From Hydnum rufescens UP504 (Eukaryota > Basidiomycota > Agaricomycetes > Cantharellales > Hydnaceae): 11,670 nucleotides of DNA. The notes beneath the pieces are model-generated. The model was not told the DNA's origin. It saw only the letters and a program-made list of their open reading frames with translations, and did not search any database. The DNA lies in contig MU129466.1 of the NCBI GenBank assembly GCA_014904985.1, positions 1-11,670 of the forward strand. Reading direction: 5' to 3'. Below are positions 1 to 8,491 of the stretch, piece after piece; positions within the stretch are counted from its first letter, which is position 1; each line of letters opens with the position of its first letter. A program made the translations under genes and the position numbers.

Positions 1-1411
1 AAGGCGAATTCATCGGCTGGGGGTCGGTCCAGGTCTGGACGCAGACGGAACGCTCAGTCCGCTTTTGACTCCCGGCGTCTGGGATTTATCAGTGATTTAT
101 CTCGACGGCGAAGAGACAACTTATCCGGCAGTTGCCAACTCATAGCCTTCGTATTTTGGTGTCGTTCCCACCCAAAACTCATTATTTCGATAATCGGATG
201 GCGGTGCCGGGTTCGAATATGAGAATATACGAATATTAAACACGAAGGACTACCCCCATCGTATGACGTCACGGTCAGTGCCCGACGCGACATGTGCTAT
301 CATTATATCATTGCGCTTCTCGTCGTACACACGTACCCCCCCTAACAGCATTGTCCTTTCACCCATCCCTAGCAGGCAACGCCGCTACCAGCCCTGGGAA
401 TAGTGGGGATGGAAAGAAGCGACAACTCACAGCGACCATGGACGCCTCCAAGACCCACCACCCCGCAACAGTTCCATCCCCTTCCGGCATCCTAGTATCC
501 CTCTGCACCCCACGCAGCAGCGAATTCACACTACAACCCAGGGGCGTAACGCTCTACCACTATCAGAACCCACACACACTCCAGGCCATCACAACGCACG
601 TCCCCGCCCTACACACGAAGGGGTGTCCTCGGCCTCCGCTCCGACGTATTCCACTTCCCCATTGGCGTGGTGCTTTGTTTTATGGATAGGAGGGTGGTGT
701 GCAATCGTTGCGGGGAGGTGCTGCATAGTTGGATCTCGACATGATCTCCCGTTGTGGTTTTATGGTGGAACTTGTTACAAGAGAAGGAGATTAGGCGATG
801 CGAAGAAGTGCAAAGTCTTTGCATACCATGATATGGCCGTGGCCACTTCATGAGAGAACTTGAATGCCTGAGAGTTGTGTTCAATCACTGCGGGAGTAGA
901 AAACATGGGACTGCAAGCTTCATGATATTACGGCGGGGCCAGCTCTTGCTCGCTGTGAAGGCGCGGCAATGACAGCGCAGAAGCAGATATCAAATTTGGA
1001 GAAAAGACCATTGCAATAGAAAGGATAGATTCCAGTCTAATGGGATTCCCGTCGACTTGATATAATGACTGACCGTACTTGCCTAGATCTGAAGGCGATT
1101 ACAGCTTGGGCCACAGAGGCCATGTCGTTATGTCAGCAACTTCCTAATGAGGGTATGACCGATTGACTGTCCGAGAAGTCAAACCACTTCGAAAACGAAT
1201 CTTTGACCTTTTCGGACCAGGTCTGAGCGACACTGGCTACCTATTTTTGAAAAAGAAATACGTAGTACCTGGCAGATTACCCTGAAGGGGCTTCTCAACG
1301 ACTGCCTCGTGGTCGCGAAGTAATCTCCGCTGCCTCGCGAGTACTAGTCAATCGCAACACCATCTATCCTCCTTACACGTCTGGGAAATCCTTCAGTTAG
1401 AGCGCTACATC
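1..1411. other. Left flank with no recognised gene
   Basis: I recognise no gene here. The only stretch with some coding look lies on the + strand. An ATG in good context at 438 opens a frame ending at 689, and from about 625 a different frame, ending in TGA at 742-744, reads as plausible protein with a CNRCG pair of cysteines. If this was a gene, a one-base slip near 615-630 separates its halves, which would fit a remnant. I cannot assign a family and do not call it a gene. From about 850 to 1411 I see no ORF of interest. The last 50 bases before the NLR start (around 1360-1380) are pyrimidine-rich, as is common upstream of fungal starts, but I see no clear TATA box. CpG is common throughout, unlike the DNA to the right of about 4230. 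Confidence 0.45.
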
Positions 1412-4400
1412 ATGGCATCCAACGACCCGCTGAACCCAGCGGACATGCGCAAAGTGTATATTTCAGGTATGCCATCTACTTACCGACCAGCAATTCGCAT
1501 GTAACAAACCTACTTGGCCCTCGCGACAGAGGCCAGATGCAGTAGTCATCTTCTAGACACGTCCAAAGAATATCGCCTCCATTTCACCATCGAGCCTCCT
1601 GCTACCATCACTGGACTTCGTTCGCCAAAATCAGAGTACATCGAGGCAACCCATGAGGCAGTGAAGTGGAAGGATCCCTTCGGGGATGAGTTGTAGGTCT
1701 CCCTCACGCACGTGTACTTCGTCGCTCTTGATTCATATTCTCTCGCCAGCACGGTGACTCCAACACCTATCGATTGCAGAGTGACTATAGATTTGTGCGA
1801 GCGCCGGTTTGGGCGTTCAGGGCGGATCGTCGGATCGTGTACTTTGGATCTCTCCTCCGCAACAGAGAAAGGTAATCCTGCACATGTTTATGCGAAAAGA
1901 GGGCCACGCTCACGCACCATCTTTATCTCTCCAGAGATACGCCTCGATCTGAAAGGTGGCGCGAACAACAAACTCGGAGAATTGACAGTATGCGTGACAT
2001 CTTCCCTCGCATCCGCTAGTGATGCTGTCGAGAGCGCCAATCGGGCTGCCCAGCAGCTAGGTCCTGGGCTAGCCGTGGTCAACGATGCCATTCAAGCTGC
2101 CTCCCCACTTGCCACAGAACTCACGGCCCAGTTCAATGCTTGGAGGCCCTTGTTGAGTCGTCTCGCTGCACTCGTCAAAGTTGCTGATACGGTCGCCGAG
2201 GCACGTTTTACCCTGAATAACCTGAGCGTACGACCGCTAAGAAGTATTTTACAAACAGGTTCACCCTTGGATCAAGTTAGCATGGGGAGTCGTCTCAGCA
2301 GCGTATAAAGTACGACCGAAATTCAAGTTTTGTGTCTGTATGCTCTCTGACTGGGGTTCCATTAGATCCCTTCCGCCCAGAGTGATCGAGACGCCAAAGT
2401 CATGGGTTTAGTCCAGACTATGGCGGATAGCTGCTCCTTTGCCGACGAAGCCGAGGAGTTGAAGGAACGGTCAAAACCAGATCAAACCATCATCAACCAA
2501 ATACTGCGCCAAGTAATGGAATGCGCCTATTTCATTCGGGACTATTCCAGGGATAAGTCCTTCGGTATGTGGAATCCCCGGTTTTCGACTTACTCCAAGG
2601 CTCACCCCCATGGGTCGCAGTCCATCGCACTGTGAAGTACACGGTCTCGCTCGTGGACGCACGGATCGATAACTACAAGGAGACCCTTGAGACCCTCCGG
2701 CGGAATCTCATTGATCGTGCCAACGTGCAATGCACCGTTATTACCCATCGCGTCTTAGACGTCGTAACTGAAGTCCGTAAGTGTTTCTTGTGTCTTCGGT
2801 CAAAGTCTGCGTTCTGAGACGGTCGACAGGGGACTTGCAAGTGCTCAGCGAATTAAAATACGCCCCGGAGGCCCATCACCGGCTAGATAAAGGGTGCTTA
2901 CGAGGCACACGTACCGAGATCATTGACGCTATCGTGTGTTGGGCTCTTGGGGCGGATACGCCATCGTCTGATCCGAACATTCCAATGACGCTGAGCTCCA
3001 ACGAATCGTCTCGTGTGCTTTGGTTGTGTGGCACGGCGGGGGCGGGGAAATCATCCATCCTTCGCTCATGCGCGAAACATGTTTCTGACCTTGAACGCAA
3101 GGGGTCATACTATGGCTTCGACAAAAATAAACCCCTTGCCAACCTCACCAGCCTATTCAGTACGATCGCTCGAGACCTCGCCGACCTCGACAAAGCCCGG
3201 AAGCAGCGCCTTGTTAATGCCGTCAAGGACAACTCCGAAATACGGACATCCCTTGACTGCACATTGCAGTTCCAGCACTTCATCGTTGAATCATTCCAGG
3301 ATGATAAGGCCGTAGGGGAGACGGTTGTTTTCATCGACGCATTTGACGAATCTGGGGACGTTACGACTCGCGCTGATGCGCTCGCTATTCTAACAACGCG
3401 AGCCTCAGAACTCCCCCGGTCTTCGAGTCGTAGTGACTTCGAGATATGAACCCGATATTCAAGATGCGTTGCAGTCTCCACTACCACCTGGGGTTGACAT
3501 CATGCTTGTGGACGACATCCCGCGTTATCAGACCTCGCGCGATATTGCGGCGTATATACGCAATGAACTCCGTGGCGTGAATGAATTCCGTGGGGAGAAG
3601 TACCAGAAGCAGCTAACTGTGCTCATTGGGATGGCCGAAACTTCTTTTCAGTGGGCTGCTACCGCCTGTCGTTTCATTTGCAGCCGTTATGCTGGTGTCG
3701 ACCCACGACGTCAGATTGAGAAGCTGCTGGTTGCCGATAAGGGGCTGTATGAGCTGTATAGCACCGTGATGAAAGAGCACTGCAATCCATCAGATGAGAT
3801 AGCAGTAAAACAAGTCAAGTCGATCCTAGGCCGAATCATATGCACTCAGGAGCCTTTATCATTGCATGCCCTTGTGCACCTCGTTCCGGCCGACTCTATC
3901 CTCACTCCAGATGATATGGAGATACAACGAGGAATTGTGAAGTATCTTGCCTCGCTGCTTAGTGGCGCGCATAGTGACCATGAGCCCATTGTGCTCCTCC
4001 ACTCGTCCTATCGTGATTTCTTGTTTAACCCAGAGGATAATAAAGATTTCTGGATTGACCAAGATGAAGCAAATCAGTGCATGGCCCTGGCGTGCTTCCG
4101 GGTGATGGACCAGACTTTGGCATTCAATATCTGTCAACATCCGACGTCGTTCCTTCGTAATGATCAGATCCCCGAAATTACTGATCTTTGCAAGAAACAC
4201 ATCCCTGATCATCTATCTTATGCTTGTCGATTCTGGGCTTTCCATGTGTCTGCAACACCTGGTGGTGAGGTTGCTCAGAAACACATGGAGTCATTCTTTC
4301 AAAAGGATTTCCTCCCCTGGTTGGAAGTGATGAGCATCACACAGAGCTCCCCTCATGGTGCATTAACCTTGCTTAGTACCTCTCATGTGAGCATGACTCC

Positions 4401-6828
4401 CATTCAATCAGATGCCAAGGCTGCAGACTGATCCTTAGGATGTGTTTCCCAGATGTCTGTGGACCTTGTTGAACTGAGATATGATGCAATCCAATTCATC
4501 TCCATGTTTGGAACTGCCATCATGACAAGCACACCTCACATCTACCTCTCTGGTCTGACATTTGCTCCTACATCATCCCTCCTATATCAGAGGTGGAAGG
4601 GTCAATTTCCAGGAGTGGCCAAACTCACTCAGGGCCGACTTCAGCACTGGCCAAATATTGGCCTGATCTTAGAAGGACACCATGGTGCTGTCAATTCTGT
4701 TGCTTTCTCACCTGATGGGAAGCAGGTTGCCTCTGGCTCCCAGGACAAGACCATATGGCTCTGGAATGTGGAGACAGGTGCAAGGATTGGTCAGCCAATG
4801 AAGGGGCATAAAATAGGTGTCAGCACCATTGCTTTCTCACCTGATGGCAAGCAGATTGCTTCTGCTTCCTTAGACAAGAGCATACAACTCTGGAATGTGG
4901 AGACAGGTGCAAGGATTGGCCAGCCAATGAAGGGGCATAAAAGAGGTGTCAGCACCATTGCTTTCTCACCTGATGGCAAGCAGATTGCTTCTGCCTCCTG
5001 GGACAAGACCATACAACTCTGGAATGTGGAGACAGGTGCAAGGATTGGCCAGCCAATGAAGGGGCATGATAAGACCATCAACTCCATTGCTTTCTCACCA
5101 GATGGAATGCAGATTGCTTCTGCCTCCTGGGACAAGACCATACAACTCTGGAATGTGGAGACAGGGGCAAGGATTGGCCAGCCAATGAAGGGGCATGATA
5201 AAGGTGGCATCTCCATTGCTTTCTCCCCTGATGGAAAGCAGATTGCTTCTGCCTCCTGGGACAACACCATACAACTCTGGAATGTGGACACAGGTGCAAG
5301 GGCTGGCCAGCCAATGAAGGGGCATGATGAAGGTGTCATCTCCATTGCTTTCTCCCCTGATGGAATGCAGATTGCTTCTGCCTCCTGGGTCAACACCATA
5401 CAACTCTGGAATGTGGAGACAGGTGCAAGGATTGGCCAGCCAATGAGGGGGCATAATGGCATGGTTAAGTCCATTGCTTTCTCACCTGGTGGTAACCAGA
5501 TTGCTTCTGGCTCCTGGGATGGGACCATACAACTCTGGAATGTGGAGACAGGTGCAAGGATTGGCCAGCCAATGGAAGGGCATGACAGAAGCATCAAATA
5601 CATTGCTTTCTCACCTGATGGCAAGCAGATTGCTTCTGCTTCCTTAGACAGCATACAACTCTGGAATGTGGAGACAGGTGCAAGGATTGGCCAGCCAATG
5701 AAGGGGCATAAAATAGGTATCAGCACCATTGCTTTCTCACCTGATGGAATGCAGATTGCTTCTGCCTCCTGGGACAACATCATACAACTCTGGAATGTGG
5801 AGACAGGTGCAAGGGTTGGCCAGCCAATGAAGGGGCATAAAATAAGTGTCAGCACCATTGCTTTCTCACCTGATGGAATGCAGATTGCTTCTGCCTCCTG
5901 GGACAAGACCATACAACTCTGGAATGTGGAGACAGGTGCAAGGATTGGCCAGCCAATGAAGGGGAATGATGAATGTGTCATCTCCATTGCTTTCTCCCCT
6001 GATGGAAAGCAGATTGCTTCTGCCAGTGGCTTCCAAAATATTACCATAGACCTCTGGAATGTGGAGACAGGGGCAATGATTGGCCAGCCAATGAAGGGGG
6101 ATAATATGTCTGAGTCCATTGTATTCTCACCTGATGGCAAGCATATTGCTTCCAAGGGCTTATTGGACAAGACCATACAACTCTGGAATGCAGAGACAGG
6201 TGCAAGACTTGGCTGGCCAAAGGAGGTGCATCATGGATCCATTGGTTCCATTGCTTTCTCACCTGATGGGAAGCAGATTGCTTCCAGTTCATATAGGACC
6301 ATACAACTCTGGAATGTGGAGACAGGTGCAATGGTTGGCCAGCCAATGGAGGGGGATGATAAGATTATTTCCATTGCTTTCTCACCTGATGGGAAGCAGA
6401 TTGCTTCCAGCTCAAGCAGGACTATCCAACTCTGGAATGTAGAGACAGGTGAATGTATTAAGAAGCCAATGGGGGGTCATGGTAATGGCATCTGGTCCAT
6501 TGCCTTCTTCCCTGATGGTAATCGCATTGCTTGCTCTTCCTTGAAGTCCAAAACCAATATTTCATGGTTGCTGCCTGCTCAGTTCAAACCCAGCCCCCAG
6601 TACCCTGTCCCTCTATTCCCACCCCCACAATTCCCCTTTCAAATCAAATATGGGTGGATTTTGGGACCCAGTGATGAGCTTATTCTTTGGGTCCCTCCTG
6701 CCTACCATGCATCTCTTGAGCACCCTTACTCTCTTGTCATAGGAAACCCTGACACTACCCAGATTGATTTTCAGCACCTTAGGTGTGGCAAGGAGTGGGT
6801 ACAATGTCAAGAACTGTTTGAGAGGTAG
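1412..6828 (+). CDS. NACHT-WD40 NOD-like receptor (C2-like / NACHT / 14-15 WD40), eight exons, one frame slip
   Basis: Probable intracellular STAND receptor of the fungal NLR class (HET-E/HNWD architecture). In this class a NACHT NTPase switch links an N-terminal effector to a ligand-sensing WD40 domain. Inferred exons are 1412-1466, 1530-1692, 1750-2200, 2259-2309, 2366-2564, 2621-2776, 2830-4386 and 4453-6828; phases agree at every junction. Residues about 14-110 resemble a C2 domain and 145-225 are helical. NACHT has GTAGAGKS near residue 426 and VVFIDAFDE near 524. WD40 repeats start near residue 951, and a cap with WILGPSDELILWVPP precedes the TAG stop. Total is about 1668 aa, normal for the class. 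Between ELP (frame ending at 3417) and the TSRYE segment (frame from 3418) the frame slips by one base in a C5 run with no room for an intron, so this is either an assembly error or a disabled allele. The ATG at 1412 is the only one that joins exon 2 in frame. Codons lack CpG after about 4230. Family assignment is firm; exon 1 and the ligand are not. Confidence 0.87.
1467..1529 (+). other. Intron 1 of the NLR gene (inferred)
   Basis: Donor GTATGC, acceptor GACAG, 63 nt, with a possible branch site in TGTAACAA. Joining 1466 to 1530 keeps the frame from ATG 1412 into the segment with YRLHFTI. An alternative acceptor at 1556 (TCTAG, 90 nt intron) is also in frame and would drop nine residues. 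Acceptors between these two run into a TAG at 1554. Confidence 0.6.
1693..1749 (+). other. Intron 2 of the NLR gene (inferred)
   Basis: Donor GTAGGT, acceptor GCCAG, 57 nt. It removes an in-frame TAG at 1694-1696. The join reads through as DPFGDEFTVTP, which restores the W-x-D-x-F pattern typical of a C2-like strand. Both flanking exons are in the same frame. Confidence 0.75.
2201..2258 (+). other. Intron 3 of the NLR gene, likely GC-AG donor
   Basis: 58 nt from GCACGT to AAACAG. The exon before ends in GCC GAG and the one after begins GTT CAC CCT, giving AEVHPWIKLAW, the sequence expected at this point of the family. No GT donor nearby gives this frame: GT at 2205 keeps the old frame and then meets a TAA at 2306. 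The donor equals GTACGT with T changed to C. A CTAAG at 2237-2241 can serve as branch site. Confidence 0.68.
2310..2365 (+). other. Intron 4 of the NLR gene (inferred)
   Basis: Donor GTACGA, acceptor CATTAG, 56 nt, phase 0, branch candidate CTGAC near 2347-2351. The short exon before it (2259-2309, 17 codons) ends in SAAYK and the next exon starts IPSAQSDRDAKV, as in related receptors. Confidence 0.78.
2565..2620 (+). other. Intron 5 of the NLR gene (inferred)
   Basis: Donor GTATGT, acceptor TCGCAG, 56 nt, phase 1. It joins the exon ending RDKSF to the exon with HRTVKYTVSLVDARI. A nearer AG at 2599 would leave only 35 nt and is less likely. Confidence 0.78.
2777..2829 (+). other. Intron 6 of the NLR gene (inferred)
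   Basis: Consensus donor GTAAGT, acceptor GACAG, 53 nt, phase 1, branch candidate CTGAG near 2813. The join reads TEVRDLQVLSELKYAP and leads into the conserved pre-NACHT segment with CLRGTR. Confidence 0.82.
3009..3480 (+). other. NACHT NTPase core
   Basis: Nucleotide-binding switch of the receptor. Walker A (GTAGAGKSS) is encoded at 3030-3056 after the VLWLC strand. Walker B (VVFIDAFDES) is at 3324-3353 with the acidic pair typical of NACHT. The sensor-1-like TSRYEPDI follows at about 3433, but in the shifted frame. All key residues are present apart from the frame break at 3413-3419. Confidence 0.85.
4387..4452 (+). other. Intron 7 of the NLR gene (inferred)
   Basis: Donor GTGAGC, acceptor TTTCCCAG, 66 nt, phase 0, with CTGAT as branch candidate. 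It contains the in-frame TGA at 4429-4431 that would otherwise separate the NACHT half from the WD40 half. After splicing, LLSTSH joins MSVDLVELRYDAIQFI, the family's usual link before the STPHIYLS motif. Without this intron the gene looks like two separate ORFs, which is a likely annotation trap. Confidence 0.85.
4672..6549 (+). repeat. Tandem WD40 repeats, 129-bp unit, 14 full copies plus a partial 15th
   Basis: Units start at 4672, 4801, 4930, 5059, 5188, 5317, 5446, 5575, 5701, 5830, 5959, 6094, 6223, 6349 and 6472. Most are exactly 129 bp (43 aa); copy 8 is one codon short, copy 11 two codons longer, and copies 13 and 14 one and two codons shorter. Each carries IAFSPDG, QIAS and IQLWNVETGA. 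Copies 2-10 are nearly identical in DNA except for a few codons after G-H and around the S-W-D turn. Copies 11-15 are more diverged, and copy 15 lacks the final WD strand. Two seven-bladed propellers would use 14 repeats. High identity with clustered variable codons is characteristic of fungal allorecognition NLRs (HET-E/HNWD). Confidence 0.95.
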
Positions 6829-7756
6829 AAGAATGGTTGGATCCTTTGTTGGGTCAGGCTACTGTAATGCATATGTATAATCAATATGCTGTTTATGTGG
6901 TCCTCACTCCTGATGTGGATCATTCCTGGGAGATCAGAAAATGGTGTGGGGCTAGTGAGTTTGTATCTGTTTGCTCATTGGAAAGACACTTGTCTCTACT
7001 GGCATGATTGTGTGAGAGATTGTGAATCAATTGCTTTGCTGATCTCAGTGTGAGGGTGGCAGATATGACTGTGCATGTCAGGAGCAAACTGACATCTGCT
7101 TCTGCCCTTGGAGCTAGCCAGCAAACTTTCATCCTACATCAATCTTAACACATGGCACCCATATCCTCATACACCCTCACCTCCTCTTTCCCCCAGCTCA
7201 GTCATGGGGTTCTTGTCATCTTTGCCATGATCATCAGCATTTTGATCATCATCATTGCCCTCATACTATCAGGCATTGGTCAGCAGGCTGTGGGTTGGGT
7301 AATCAATCATTGGCAGTGCCTGTGGCTACATCAGCACCCTCATCACCTCACCCCCCCATGTAATAGAGTGTATTACATAAGGGAGTTTGGACTCAAAAGT
7401 CATGTACTGTATATATGGCAGATGCTGGAATCAATTAGTTAACCTTTTCCCAGACCTTCATCACCTAGTGAGAAACTGTGAATATCTGTCTCTACTTTGC
7501 TTCTATCTGCCTATCTGGTTGGCCTGTCTAGTAGCCATCAATTAGAGAATACTTACTTGGGAGGGGTTTAGATTGAGTAGTCACCTGCTCTTTCCAGGAG
7601 TTCTGTAAATCCTCTATAGGTATTCCAATTTGCACAAGGCTATGCTTGGCATCTTGCAATCGTCCAACAGTTCTTCAGGCTGGTCAGCCAATTATCCATG
7701 TCTAATTAGATATCATTAGCCTTGCATTTATCTAGTCTAATAAGATACATTTCCAT
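6829..7756. other. NLR 3' flank, no supported gene
   Basis: Non-coding on my reading, presumably starting with the NLR 3' UTR. Only one CpG (7661) is visible. A short + strand ORF at 7152-7442 contains a run of Ile/Leu-rich codons that mimics a membrane segment, but it arises from a low-complexity ATCATC tract and has no other support. I see no tRNA, no clear terminator and no coding frame of note. Confidence 0.5.
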
Positions 7757-7757
7757 G

Positions 7758-7998
7758 GGGGCCCCTAGGGACCCCTCATGTATGATTATCATCTGTGCCC
7801 ATATGCTGAGGGGCCCCCACTCTTGATGGAGGGGCCCCAGGGGCCCCACAGCCATGTTTAAGGCCTAGAAATGGCCTTGGACCCTACTCTGAAGGGGCCC
7901 CTGCATGTGCAGCAGGGGCCCCTGTGTGCATGGCAGGGGCCCCTGTGTGCATGGCAGGGGCCCCTGTGTGTACAGCAGGGGCCCCTGTGCATATGGCC
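7758..7998. repeat. GGGGCCCC palindrome cluster with a 21-bp tandem array
   Basis: Nine copies of GGGGCCCC occur at 7758, 7810, 7831, 7840, 7894, 7915, 7936, 7957 and 7978. The last five sit at an exact 21-bp period (7894-7998). In four of these the core extends to a perfect 12-bp palindrome, CAGGGGCCCCTG. Spacers are alternating TG/CA-rich (TGTGTGCATGG). The cluster lies just beyond the 3' end of the KDZ transposase, so it could be a subterminal repeat block of that element, where transposases often bind. No terminal inverted repeat has been identified, so that role is inference. Confidence 0.85.
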
Positions 7999-8429
7999 CA
8001 AGTCTCTAAGAGTAGAGTCCCCTTACTTCTTAGAGTTCAATATAGGGATGGACAAACTAGATATTGATATAGTAGTACACATAGTAAAAAGATATCTAGA
8101 GTCAAGGAATCACTCATCCTCACTGTCAGTGCCATTAGACTGACTACCTTCATCACTTGAGAGTCCCTGCTGATGGGTATAGTCAGCAGCAGCAAGGATT
8201 GCACTATCAGCAAGCACAAGTGGAGGTTCAAGTTCAAAATCCTCATCATCCGAGCTGTCCACTTCAAAAACCAGGGAGACACCACCTGATTGTGAATTTG
8301 TGTGCCTTTGGGAACCCCTCAACTCACCAGGCAGAGCCACATTCAAAGCATCAATAGCCTGACCCCACCTCTTCCCCAAATCACAGAGGGTTTGAATGTG
8401 TTCTTGAAGGAAGAACTTAAGATCATCAT

Positions 8430-8491
8430 CTGGAATAATTTATACACAATTAGGGCCTCAGAAAGCTGGGAGGAAAACCATACAAACACAC
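8430..8491 (-). other. Last intron of the KDZ transposase relic
   Basis: Minus-strand donor GTGTGT, acceptor TATTCCAG, 62 nt, phase 1. It joins ALMAASNACQ to DDLKFFLQEHIQTLCDLG and the acidic C-terminal tail. Both sites remain consensus although the exon before carries nonsense codons. Confidence 0.75.

Noticed and set aside
205..222. GGTTCGAAT, like a tRNA B box
   Set aside because: No pairing T stem, acceptor stem or anticodon arm could be placed at the right spacing on either strand.
3413..3419. Programmed ribosomal frameshift in the NACHT region
   Set aside because: The site is a short C run with no clear slippery heptamer or pause structure that I can see, and this receptor family is not known to use recoding. 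An error or mutation is simpler.
4429..4431. In-frame TGA splitting the NLR into two separate genes
   Set aside because: It lies inside a good 66-nt GTGAGC...CCCAG intron, and the spliced product matches the family on both sides.
4791..6176. 461-codon open frame on the minus strand across the WD40 repeats
   Set aside because: It is the antisense shadow of the tandem repeat: each 129-bp unit is free of stops on that strand, so the frame stays open and repeats with the same period. It has no plausible domain of its own.
7152..7442. Small + strand ORF with a hydrophobic stretch like a membrane helix
   Set aside because: The hydrophobic run comes from a low-complexity ATCATC tract in CpG-poor intergenic DNA. 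The rest shows no family signal, and there is no neighbouring context.
7871..8143. + strand ORF repeating GPLCAWQ
   Set aside because: It simply translates the 21-bp GGGGCCCC array, whose period is divisible by three. The other part overlaps the antisense of the KDZ tail.
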